From positions 1-64,000 of the forward strand of contig NZ_DASYTH010000297.1 in the NCBI RefSeq assembly GCF_036002505.1: a DNA stretch of 64,000 nucleotides, given 5' to 3'. This DNA comes from DASYTH01 sp036002505. Lineage in GTDB: Bacteria > Actinomycetota > Actinomycetes > Mycobacteriales > Pseudonocardiaceae. Position numbers and translations under genes: made by a program. Below are positions 53,381-62,090 of the stretch, piece by piece (within the stretch, counting starts at the first letter, position 1; every line of letters starts with the position of its first letter). The notes below the pieces were generated by a model. It saw only the letters and a list, made by a program, of their open reading frames with translations. It searched no databases and was not told where the DNA came from.

Positions 53381-54622
53381 GTGAGCTCGCATCAGGCCAC
53401 CCTGCTGCTGCTCGATCTCGCGTTGATCCTGGTGGTCACCCGTGCCCTGGGCGCGGTGGCCACCAGGATCGGCCAGCCCGCGGTGATCGGCGAGGTGCTC
53501 GGCGGCATCCTGCTCGGCCCGACCCTGTTCCACGGCACCCTGTTCCCGGCCGACGTCCGCCCGTTCCTGTCCGCCCTGGCCAGCGTCGGCGTGGCGCTGT
53601 TCATGTTCGTCGTCGGCATGGAGCTCGACCAACGCCTGATCAAGGGCAAGCTCCGCATCGCCGTCAGCGTCTCGGCCGGCTCCCTCGTGCTCCCGCTCGG
53701 CCTCGGCATGCTCCTGGCCCTCTACCTGGCTCCCCGCCACACGTTCTCCGGCGACCGCCTCGGCTTCGTCCTGTTCATGGGCGCCGCCATGTCCGTCACC
53801 GCCTTCCCCGTCCTGGCAAGGATCCTCACCGACCGCAACCTGCACCGCACCACGATCGGCAGCCTCGCCCTGGCCAGCGCCGCGATCGGCGACGTGCTGG
53901 CCTGGTCCCTGCTCGCCGTGGTGGTGGCCATGGTCAGCGGCACCCTGCACTGGCAGCTGATCTTCGCGCCGCCCTACCTGATCCTGATGTTCACCGTCGT
54001 CCGCCCCCTCCTCCGCCGTCTCGCCACCGTGCACGACACCGACGGCACCCGCTCCCGCACCTCGCTCGCGCTGGTACTCACCGGCCTGCTCGCCTCCGGC
54101 GCCCTCACCGAATGGTTCGGCCTGCACTACATCTTCGGCGCGTTCCTCTTCGGCGTGGTCATGCCCCGCAGCTCCATCCTCCGCGAAGACATCCTGGCCC
54201 CGATCGAGCAGATCAGCATGACGTTCCTGCTCCCCATATTCTTCGTGGTCGCCGGCCTCTCGGTGAACCTCTCCACCATCGGCACCGTCGGCCTCACCGA
54301 GCTGTCGCTGATCCTCGCCGTCGCCATCACCGGCAAGTTCCTGGGCGCCTTCCTCGCCGCCCGCCTCCAAGGCGTCCCCACCCGCCCTGCCGCCATCCTC
54401 GGCACCCTCATGAACACCCGCGGCCTCACCGAACTGGTGATCCTCACCGTCGGCCTCCAACTCCACGTCCTCGACCCCAACCTCTACTCCCTCATGGTCA
54501 TCATGGCCCTGGTGACGACGGCCATGGCCGGCCCCCTGCTGCACTTCCTCCAATCCGGGCAGAACCCGGAGAAGGTCCTCGACGGCCTCCCCGCCGATGC
54601 GGGTGTCGATTTGCGGCGCTGA
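53381..54622 (+). CDS. cation:proton antiporter (CPA2 family)
   Basis: A 413-residue membrane protein with about 12 hydrophobic segments. The KefB/NapA-type fold is shown by IGQPAVIGEVLGGILLGPTL, VGVALFMFVVGMELD, SVTAFPVLARILTDRNL, the ALASAAIGDVLAW motif with the ion-binding aspartate (near 170), and NTRGLTELVILTVGL near the end. It exchanges Na+ or K+ for protons. The GTG at 53381 lies 4 bases after the halogenase stop, so the two are probably cotranslated, an unusual partnership. Codon use becomes C-ending in the second half. Confidence 0.88.
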   Translation: MSSHQATLLLLDLALILVVTRALGAVATRIGQPAVIGEVLGGILLGPTLFHGTLFPADVRPFLSALASVGVALFMFVVGMELDQRLIKGKLRIAVSVSAGSLVLPLGLGMLLALYLAPRHTFSGDRLGFVLFMGAAMSVTAFPVLARILTDRNLHRTTIGSLALASAAIGDVLAWSLLAVVVAMVSGTLHWQLIFAPPYLILMFTVVRPLLRRLATVHDTDGTRSRTSLALVLTGLLASGALTEWFGLHYIFGAFLFGVVMPRSSILREDILAPIEQISMTFLLPIFFVVAGLSVNLSTIGTVGLTELSLILAVAITGKFLGAFLAARLQGVPTRPAAILGTLMNTRGLTELVILTVGLQLHVLDPNLYSLMVIMALVTTAMAGPLLHFLQSGQNPEKVLDGLPADAGVDLRR

Positions 54623-54633
54623 CTCTGATTGAT

Positions 54634-54650
54634 CCCATTCAGTGAATGGG
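54634..54650. promoter_or_regulatory. perfect palindrome upstream of the VMAP locus
   Basis: CCCATTCAGTGAATGGG is a perfect 7-bp-arm dyad 11 bases after the antiporter stop and about 125 bases before the VMAP gene. It may be a short terminator or an operator for the three-gene locus; sequence alone does not decide. Confidence 0.4.
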
Positions 54651-54772
54651 TTGCCGGTGGTTCGGGTTTGCCCATGTCTTGTCCCAGGCTGTCCAGTCCC
54701 CGTGCTGTCAACCGGCCGCCGATCATGGTGAAATCAAGAGGGCTCTGTGGTCGGTAGGGGAGGGATGGTCCC

Positions 54773-56563
54773 GTGCAGCAGCACATGCCTCTCCACCGCA
54801 CGATCGTGGTCGTGGACGTCGCCGGGTTCATGAATCCGGCGCGCACCATGGCCCACCAGCAGGCCGTGCACGATGGCATGTACGACGTGCTGCGCCGCGC
54901 GTTCGCCGAAGTCGGGGTGGACCTCGACGCCGCATGCACGGTCGAGGACCGCGGGGACGGCGCACTCATCCTGGTGCCACCGGAGATTCCCAAAAGTCTG
55001 CTGACGGACCAGTTTCCCAGCCGGTTGGTGGCGGAGTTGCGGCGGTACAACGCGGTGCACGCCACGGAGGCGATGTTCCAGTTGCGGGTCGGGCTGCACG
55101 CGGGCGAGGTCCGGCAGAACAGCCGGGGCGCGGTCAGCCCGGCGATCAACCTCGCCTTCCGCATCCTGGACGCCTCGGCGGCCAAGCTCGCGTTGCGCCG
55201 GACCGCCGCCCTGCTCGCCTTGATCGCCTCGGACTTCTTCTACCACGAGGTGATCGAGCAGGATCCGGCGGCTGAGCCCGACACGTACCACCGAATTCCC
55301 GTTCAGGTCAAGGAAACCTCGACGGAGGCGTGGCTGCGGGTGTCCGAGGGGGTCGGTGTCCCGGCGCCGGCTCCGGACGTCGACGTGTTCATCCCCGAGC
55401 AGGCGGGCCCGGCCGACCCGGAGGTGCTCGGCATCCTGCCGGCCCGAGAGCTCGACCAGCTGCGCGGCTGGCTGTCCGGGATCGCCGTGCGCGGCACAGC
55501 GACGCTGATCCGGCGCGCCGCCGGCCCGGGCGTTCCGCCGCCGCCGGGTGACGCCGACGCCTGGCAGGTGTTCCAGCACCTCATGGACTTCAATGCCGGC
55601 AGCGACGGGTTGCCCCCGGCTTTCGTGTTCCTTGAGTTGCTGTCCGGCCAGCTGACCGACTCGCTGGCCGCGTGGCTGCGGGCGTGGCTGACCGACCGCG
55701 TGGGGCACCTGCGGCTCAAGCCGGCGTTGCAGGCGTTGCGTGCGCGGTCCTTCCCGGTGGACCTGGACGCGCGGCTGCATCTGCTGATCGTGGTGGAGCA
55801 CGACGCCATCGACCCGGCACGGTGCCAGCTTTCCTTCTGGCGGCAGGACGATCCGGACGAGTGGCCGCCGCAGCGTGGGAACACCCGGGAGCTACGGCTC
55901 GCGGATCTGCCGGACGCGGTGGACCACCTGATCGTCGACGCCGAGCGGGCCTGGTCCGGGCACGGTGGCAACGCGGCGCTGGAGTTCGTGCTGCCGCGCG
56001 CGTTGCTGCATCTGCCGGTGCACCGCTGGTACAAGGAGCGCAGCTCCGGCGATCCCCGCATGCTGTGCCTGGCCTATCCCGTCGTGGTGCGTTCGCTGGA
56101 GCGGATGAGAACGACGCACTGGCACCGTGTCTGGCACGAGCGCTGGCGGATCTTGATGAATGACCCCGAGGCCGCGCAGGTGCTGTTCGTGGATGCCGCC
56201 GACCTGCGTGAACGACACCGTCTCGACGCCATTTTGAATAGTCCACAATGGTCCGCGATGGTATTGACGAAGCCGCCGTTACCCCGGCCCGTGCGAGGGT
56301 CGGAGGCCGACGAGCTCACTGCCGCGTTGCGGGCCGGTTTGCCGGCGCTGATATGGCATCCCAAGTTGCCTGCGGATGCGTTGCGGGAGATCGTTTCCTG
56401 GCTCGCGGAGGCGGATGGCATGCGCGATCTGTCTGCACGTGCACAGGCCGCGCGACTCGCTGCTTTACGGGCCGATCCGACTCCGTTCGACGCCGACCTG
56501 GCACTTGATTTGGTGGTATTGTGGGACAACCCCGAGCGCCGGGTGGTTCTTGATCAGCTCTAG
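54773..56563 (+). CDS. VMAP-C protein with N-terminal nucleotide-cyclase-like domain
   Basis: A 596-residue protein I assign to the VMAP (vWA-MoxR associated protein) family. Residues about 8-175 look like a class III nucleotide cyclase: RTIVVVDVAGF and EDRGDGALIL carry the two metal aspartates, LRVGLHAGEV follows, and AINLAFRIL keeps the Asn and Arg that stabilise the transition state. Residues about 330-590 form VMAP-C: LIVVEHD, LEFVLPRALLHLPVHRWY, YPVVVRSLERM, HRVWHERWRIL, LPALIWHP, and the terminal DLVVLWDNPERR. VMAP, MoxR and vWA proteins form NTP-dependent conflict systems in which VMAP brings the effector or sensor domain. GTG start with GGGGAGGG upstream; first gene of a three-gene operon. 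Confidence 0.75.
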   Translation: MQQHMPLHRTIVVVDVAGFMNPARTMAHQQAVHDGMYDVLRRAFAEVGVDLDAACTVEDRGDGALILVPPEIPKSLLTDQFPSRLVAELRRYNAVHATEAMFQLRVGLHAGEVRQNSRGAVSPAINLAFRILDASAAKLALRRTAALLALIASDFFYHEVIEQDPAAEPDTYHRIPVQVKETSTEAWLRVSEGVGVPAPAPDVDVFIPEQAGPADPEVLGILPARELDQLRGWLSGIAVRGTATLIRRAAGPGVPPPPGDADAWQVFQHLMDFNAGSDGLPPAFVFLELLSGQLTDSLAAWLRAWLTDRVGHLRLKPALQALRARSFPVDLDARLHLLIVVEHDAIDPARCQLSFWRQDDPDEWPPQRGNTRELRLADLPDAVDHLIVDAERAWSGHGGNAALEFVLPRALLHLPVHRWYKERSSGDPRMLCLAYPVVVRSLERMRTTHWHRVWHERWRILMNDPEAAQVLFVDAADLRERHRLDAILNSPQWSAMVLTKPPLPRPVRGSEADELTAALRAGLPALIWHPKLPADALREIVSWLAEADGMRDLSARAQAARLAALRADPTPFDADLALDLVVLWDNPERRVVLDQL

Positions 56564-56601
56564 GGGTCGTCCCGCCGGTAACGGCAAATGAGGAATTACC
56601 G

Positions 56602-57729
56602 ATGAGCGGTAACGACAATTCGTCGGAATCGATGTCCGGCCTACCCGCCGCGCACGGCAAGGCTCCGGACTGGCGCATCTACCGCGGTACCGGGCGGCCG
56701 TTACCGGACGTCAACCTCGCTGAGTCGCTGCCGCCGCCGCCCCCCTGGCGCGTGTTCGCCGGCGAGCCGTTGCCGGCCAGCGACGAGCCGCCCGCCGACG
56801 ACGGTGAGGCGGACCGCCGGCTGGGCTCCGAGTTTCATCTGACCGAGCGTGACATCGACCCGAACGAGGTCGACATGGTCAACGCCGCCCTGTATTTACG
56901 CCGCCCGTTGCTGGTGACCGGCCCTCCCGGTACCGGAAAGTCCAGCATCGCGTTCAAGATTGTCCGGGAGTTGGGCCTCGGACGGGTGTTGCGGTGGCCG
57001 ATCACCAGCCATACCACCCTGAAGGAAGGGCTGTACCTCTACGACGCCATTGGCCGGGCGCAGGCGGCGGCCACCAGGCAGATCGCCGCCAAGGCGGACG
57101 CCATCGCCGGAGCCCATGGCTCGACGGAGTTCCTCGCCGAGCTGCCGATCGGCGAGTTCGTGAAGCTCGGTCCACTGGGCACGGCTTTCTTGCCGCGGAG
57201 GTTGCCGCGGGTCCTGCTCATCGACGAGCTGGACAAGAGCGAGGCGGATCTGCCGAATGACCTTCTGGGGATTTTCGAGGACGGCGAGGTCAACATTCCC
57301 GAGCTGGCGCGGGCGCGGGACCGGACCCCCGAAGTATCCGTTTTCACCGATGACCCTGCGGCGACCGCCACCATTGTCGGTGGTTCGCTGCGGTGTCGCG
57401 CCTTCCCTATGATCGTAATCACGAGTAATGGCGAAAGGGACTTTCCGCCGGCGTTTCTCCGGCGCTGCCTGAGGTTGGAGACCCGCGCTCCCGACGCCGA
57501 ACAACTGGCCAAGATGGTGGCCAATCACCTGACCGATCCCGACGGTGAGCTCAGGAATCGGCTGGTTCGCGAGTTCGTCGAGCGCAGCGCGGAAACCGGC
57601 GGCCTGCCCGCTGACAAGCTGATGGACGCCGTCTATCTGGCGACCTCCGGCGCTTACGAAGCGGGCGACCCGTCCTGGTCCCGGCTGCGGGACGCGCTGT
57701 GGCGTGAGCTGTCCTCGCTGGTGCCATGA
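56602..57729 (+). CDS. MoxR family AAA+ ATPase
   Basis: A 375-residue AAA+ ATPase, the motor of the locus. After a polar, proline-rich N-terminus (about 1-80), the AAA core has Walker A GPPGTGKSS (near 113), Walker B VLLIDELDKS (near 212), sensor 1 VITSNGERDFPPAFLRRC (near 273) with the arginine finger, and the lid domain to about 370. An insertion before sensor 1 (DRTPEVSVFTDDPAATATIV) fits MoxR/VMAP-linked members. MoxR proteins remodel client complexes with vWA partners. Its stop overlaps the ATG of the next gene (ATGA, 57726-57729), so the two are translationally coupled. Confidence 0.88.
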   Translation: MSGNDNSSESMSGLPAAHGKAPDWRIYRGTGRPLPDVNLAESLPPPPPWRVFAGEPLPASDEPPADDGEADRRLGSEFHLTERDIDPNEVDMVNAALYLRRPLLVTGPPGTGKSSIAFKIVRELGLGRVLRWPITSHTTLKEGLYLYDAIGRAQAAATRQIAAKADAIAGAHGSTEFLAELPIGEFVKLGPLGTAFLPRRLPRVLLIDELDKSEADLPNDLLGIFEDGEVNIPELARARDRTPEVSVFTDDPAATATIVGGSLRCRAFPMIVITSNGERDFPPAFLRRCLRLETRAPDAEQLAKMVANHLTDPDGELRNRLVREFVERSAETGGLPADKLMDAVYLATSGAYEAGDPSWSRLRDALWRELSSLVP

Positions 57730-60700
57730 ACAGGGGACGGGGGTCAGCGGCCGAAGCCCGCACCGCGCGACCCGGCCGGCTCGACGTCGCGGACCTGGCC
57801 TGGCGCGAGGTCGCCGACGCGGTCTGGCTGACCGCGGTCACCGGCGGGTTCCGGCGCACGGACGCCGAACCCACCCGCCAGCCCGAAGGTGCGCCCGCGC
57901 CCAGAGTGGACGGTGCGCCGGAGGCTCCCGCCCACGTCACGCGGGATGAGCGTGCCGGCCGGCACGACGACTCTGCCGGCGCGGGCCGCACCGAGGCGGT
58001 CTATCTGAGCCCGGCCGATCTCGGCCGCACCGGCCGGCGTCCGCCTCCGGCCCTGGTGGCCCGGTCGGCGCACATCGTCCGGGCGCTGCGACCGCTGAAG
58101 CGGAAGGTCGAGGACTGGCGCGAGGACCATGTCGTCCTCGACGAGGTGCTCACCGCGGAACGTGCCGTCCAAGATGGACTGTGGCTGCCCATGATGACCC
58201 GGGGCACGGTGCGCTGGCTCGACCTGACCGTGGTCGTCGACGCGGGTCCCTCGATGGCGCTGTGGACGTCGACGGTCACCGCGTTCCTCGCCCAACTGCA
58301 GCAGATCGGCGCGTTCCACACGATCCAGCTGCGCCTGCTGGACACCCGGGCGGCGCACCCGACCCTGCACGGCGGGACGCTCGCCACGCCGGCGCGCGGC
58401 CCGGCCGAGCTGGTGGACCCGTCCGGACGCCGGGTCATGCTGGTCCTCACCGACGGCGTGGGTGAGGCGTGGCGGCGCAACCGCGTCGCGCCGATGCTCG
58501 CCCTGTGGGGCGCGTCGATGCCGGTGGCGGTGGTTCACGTGCTGCCGCAACGGTTGTGGCCGCATCAGGGACTGGACCTGCACCGGGCCCGGCTGGAGGT
58601 CACCGGCCGGCTGCGCCCGAACCGGCGGTGGCGGGTGGAACTGGCCGACGCCTGGCTCGAACCCGACGACGGTGTCCCGCCCGGCGCCGTCCCGGTGCCG
58701 GTCCTGGAGCTCGGGCCGCGGTGGTTGGGCTGGTGGGCCCGGCTGATCACCGAGGGGCACGGCGGCGCGGCCGACGCCATGGTCCTGCTGGCCGGCGCCG
58801 CGTCCTCGCGTGCCGTGCGGGAGACCGCACCGGTCCGGGACGAGTCCGGGCGTCAGCGGGTGCACCGGTTCGTCAGCGTCGCCTCGCCGCCGGCCGTCCG
58901 GCTCGCCACGCTGCTCGCCGCCGTTCCGGTCAACCTGGATGTCGTCCGGCTGGTCCAGGACGAACTGGTGCCCGAGTCCGGGCCCGACCATCTGGCGGAG
59001 GTGCTCACCAGCGGGCTGCTGCGACCCTCCGGCGACGGCAGCCGCACCTGGGACACCGTCGTGTTCGACTTCGGGGAGACGGTGCGGGACGTGTTGCTGA
59101 GCGGGGCCCGCCGCTCGGACACGGCCAACGTTCTGCGCCTGGTGACCGAGCGTTTCGGCGACCGCAACCGTGCGCTGCGCCACCTGCGGGCGGCGCTCGC
59201 GGACCCCGACGCCACACCCGATCCCATGATCACCCCGGACAACGCCTACTACGTCATGCTCGAGCGCACCGTCATGCGCGCGCTCAGCGGGCCCTACCTG
59301 TCCCGCGCCGATCGGTTGACTCACCTGGTGCTCGACCAGGCAGCCGACGAAGAGGCGGCTGCCTCCACGCCGCGTACTACCATTGGCACTGAGATAAGCA
59401 CGGTGAGTGACAACATGGCCGACCTGTCCACGCATGCCGATCTCCCGGGTAAGCCGGCGGAGACCGCTACCCCCGTCGCTCCGGCGCCTCGCTCGGCGCC
59501 GCTCAGCGAGACCGCCGTCGGCGAGCCGGGCCCCAGCCCCACCGCTCCGCGGGATACGCCGGAGACCTTTCCGATGCTGCTGCCGCCGGAGCGGCAGGGC
59601 GAGCCCGTTCCCGTGGTGTGGGGCAACGTCCCGCCGCGCAACCCCAACTTCACCGGCCGCACGGAACTGCTCGAGGCGCTCGGCCGGCGCCTGGCCGCGG
59701 GCGGCACCACGGCCATCCTCCCGGCCGCGCTGCACGGCATGGGCGGTATCGGCAAGACCCAGATCGCCGTCGAGTACATCTACCGCCACCTCGAGGACTA
59801 CGAGATCGTCTGGTGGATCCAGGCCGCCCAGCTCGCCCAGGTCCGCGCCGGCCTCACCGAGCTCGCCCAGGTCCTCCGCCTCCCCGGCAGCTCCGAATCC
59901 CCGACCGCGGTCCCCGCCGTCCGCGAGGCTCTCCGCCTGGGCAAGCCCTACCGCCGCTGGCTCCTCGTCTTCGACGCCGCCGAAAGCCCCGACACCGTCC
60001 GCCAGTTCTTCCCGGCGGGCGGCACCGGCAACATCCTGATCACCTCCCGCAACCCCGACTGGGCCAGCGTCGCCCGCCCCCTCGAGGTCGCCGTCTTCCA
60101 CCGCGACGAGAGTGTCGAACTCCTCCGCCGCCGCGGCCCTGAACTCGAAGACGACGACGCCGACCAGCTCGCCGACAAACTCGGCGACCTTCCCCTCGCC
60201 ATCGAACAGGCAGCCGCCTGGCGCGCCGAAACCGGTATGCCGGTGAGTGAATATCTGAGGCTGTTCGATGAAAAGGTCGCCGAAATTCTCGACACCTCCG
60301 CCCCGGCCGGCTACGAAGTCTCCGTCGCCGCCGCCTGGAACGTCTCCTTCGACGAGCTGCGCACCCGCAGTCCCGCCGCCCACCAACTCCTCCAGGTCTG
60401 CGCGTTCTTCGCCCCGGAACCCATTTCCCGCAGCCTCTTCACCGGCGTCCGCGGGGTGTCCATCTCCGAGGATCTCGACGTCGCCCTCCGCGACCCCATG
60501 CAGCTCAGCCGCGCCATCCGCGACATCAACCGCTACGGCCTCGCCAAGATCGACCACCGCAAGGCCACCCTGCAGCTGCACCGCCTGGTCCAGATCGTGC
60601 TCCGCAACCGGATGACCGATCAGCGCCGGGAGGAAATGCGCCATGGCGCGCACATCCTGCTCGCCAATTACGACCCGAACGATCCCCAGTCGTCCAAGCT

Positions 60701-62090
60701 CTGGCCGCGATATGCGGATATTCTCCCGCATGTTCAGGCGGCGGAGCTGACCGAGAGCGATGACCCGTGGGTGTGCAAGCTGGTCATCAACCTGATGCGG
60801 TACCTGTACTTCTGGGGCGACCTGGACGAGGCCTCCGCGCTGGCGCGGCGCGCTCTCGACCGGTGGACCGTCCGGCTGGCCGAAACCAACCCGCACGCCA
60901 TGGACGCGGCCAGCTTTCTGGGCATGTACCTGTGGGCCCTCGGCCGGTACACGGAGGCGGCCCAGCTCAACCGGCGCACCCTGGAACTGCGCCGCCAGGT
61001 GTCCGGGGAGAACAGCGAGGAGGCCATCATCGCGCAGCTCCGGGTCGCGGTGGACATGCGGTCCGCGGGCGATTTCCGGGGCGCACGCGAGCTCAACGAG
61101 CAGATCTTCGACAACGCCCGGCGGCTGTACGGCGAGGACGACCCGATCACCCTGCAGACCGCGCACGACCTCGCGGTGAGCGTGCGGTTGTGTGGTGACT
61201 ACCAGCGGGCGTTCGAGCTGGACAAGGTCACGAGTGAACGGCGCGCCGAGGTGCTCGGCTACGACAATGTCGACACGCTGAACACGATGAGCGGGATGTA
61301 CATGGACCGGCGCGAGCTCGGCGACTACGCCAAGGCGCGCAAGGAGCACGAGCGGATCGCGCAGCGGGTGCAGGAACTGCTCGGTGAGGACAAAGTGGAC
61401 ACTCTGCGCAGGTTCGCCTACCTCGCCGTGACCCGGCGCAAGGACGGCGATCATGCCGGGGCTTTCGAGCTCTCCACCAAGGCGCTCGAGCTGTACCGGC
61501 ACCGCTACGGCGAGGACCACCCGATGGCCATGGCGTGCGCGATCGACCACTCGAACGACCTCCGCCACGCGGACGACCTGCCGGCCGCACGCGCGCTCGG
61601 CAACCAGACCCTGGAGCGGTATCGCGCCAAACTCGGTGACAGCCACCCGCACACCCTCAGCGCCGCCGTGGATCTGGCGGTGACCTTGCGGCTGTGCGGT
61701 GAAATCGCGGCGGCGCGCCAGCTCGACGAGACCTCACTCGAGCGGATCCGGGCCGTGCTCGGCCCGGAGCACCCGTACGCCGTCGTCTGCGCGGCCAACC
61801 TGGCCAGCGACCTCGCGGCGCTCGGCGAGGCCGAGACGGCACTGGCCCTCGGCACCGAGGCGGTCGGCCGGGCCGGGCACGTCCTGGGCGCCCGGCACCC
61901 GACCACGCTGGCAGCCAGGCTCAACATCGCGTTCGACCTGCGCGCACTCGGCCGGTCCCAGGAGGCGGAAACCCAGTACGCCGAGGTGCTGGCCCTCTTC
62001 CGTGAGGTACTGGGCCCGACTCACCCGACGACCCTGGCCGCCGTCCGGAATGACCGCGCCAACTGTGACATCGACCCGCTACCGCTGTAG
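57726..62090 (+). CDS. SAV_2336/vWA-NB-ARC-TPR protein (FxSxx-COOH system TPR type)
   Basis: A 1454-residue multidomain protein. The N-terminal part (about 1-540) is of the SAV_2336 type and contains a vWA-like fold with the MIDAS-like DAGPS (near 169) and VMLVLTDGVGE. A linker (about 545-630) leads to a STAND NTPase of NB-ARC type (about 640-960) with NFTGRTELL, Walker A GMGGIGKTQ (near 672), LLVFDAAESP (Asp then Ala-Ala instead of the usual DNAE), GNILITSRN and GDLPLAIEQAA. About ten TPR units (about 1010-1440) recur as YGEDHP, LGDSHP, LGPEHP, LGARHP and LGPTHP. It probably senses a signal through TPR and relays it through the vWA to MoxR and VMAP. It matches the architecture annotated as FxsT in RiPP-linked loci. 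Confidence 0.85.
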   Translation: MNRGRGSAAEARTARPGRLDVADLAWREVADAVWLTAVTGGFRRTDAEPTRQPEGAPAPRVDGAPEAPAHVTRDERAGRHDDSAGAGRTEAVYLSPADLGRTGRRPPPALVARSAHIVRALRPLKRKVEDWREDHVVLDEVLTAERAVQDGLWLPMMTRGTVRWLDLTVVVDAGPSMALWTSTVTAFLAQLQQIGAFHTIQLRLLDTRAAHPTLHGGTLATPARGPAELVDPSGRRVMLVLTDGVGEAWRRNRVAPMLALWGASMPVAVVHVLPQRLWPHQGLDLHRARLEVTGRLRPNRRWRVELADAWLEPDDGVPPGAVPVPVLELGPRWLGWWARLITEGHGGAADAMVLLAGAASSRAVRETAPVRDESGRQRVHRFVSVASPPAVRLATLLAAVPVNLDVVRLVQDELVPESGPDHLAEVLTSGLLRPSGDGSRTWDTVVFDFGETVRDVLLSGARRSDTANVLRLVTERFGDRNRALRHLRAALADPDATPDPMITPDNAYYVMLERTVMRALSGPYLSRADRLTHLVLDQAADEEAAASTPRTTIGTEISTVSDNMADLSTHADLPGKPAETATPVAPAPRSAPLSETAVGEPGPSPTAPRDTPETFPMLLPPERQGEPVPVVWGNVPPRNPNFTGRTELLEALGRRLAAGGTTAILPAALHGMGGIGKTQIAVEYIYRHLEDYEIVWWIQAAQLAQVRAGLTELAQVLRLPGSSESPTAVPAVREALRLGKPYRRWLLVFDAAESPDTVRQFFPAGGTGNILITSRNPDWASVARPLEVAVFHRDESVELLRRRGPELEDDDADQLADKLGDLPLAIEQAAAWRAETGMPVSEYLRLFDEKVAEILDTSAPAGYEVSVAAAWNVSFDELRTRSPAAHQLLQVCAFFAPEPISRSLFTGVRGVSISEDLDVALRDPMQLSRAIRDINRYGLAKIDHRKATLQLHRLVQIVLRNRMTDQRREEMRHGAHILLANYDPNDPQSSKLWPRYADILPHVQAAELTESDDPWVCKLVINLMRYLYFWGDLDEASALARRALDRWTVRLAETNPHAMDAASFLGMYLWALGRYTEAAQLNRRTLELRRQVSGENSEEAIIAQLRVAVDMRSAGDFRGARELNEQIFDNARRLYGEDDPITLQTAHDLAVSVRLCGDYQRAFELDKVTSERRAEVLGYDNVDTLNTMSGMYMDRRELGDYAKARKEHERIAQRVQELLGEDKVDTLRRFAYLAVTRRKDGDHAGAFELSTKALELYRHRYGEDHPMAMACAIDHSNDLRHADDLPAARALGNQTLERYRAKLGDSHPHTLSAAVDLAVTLRLCGEIAAARQLDETSLERIRAVLGPEHPYAVVCAANLASDLAALGEAETALALGTEAVGRAGHVLGARHPTTLAARLNIAFDLRALGRSQEAETQYAEVLALFREVLGPTHPTTLAAVRNDRANCDIDPLPL

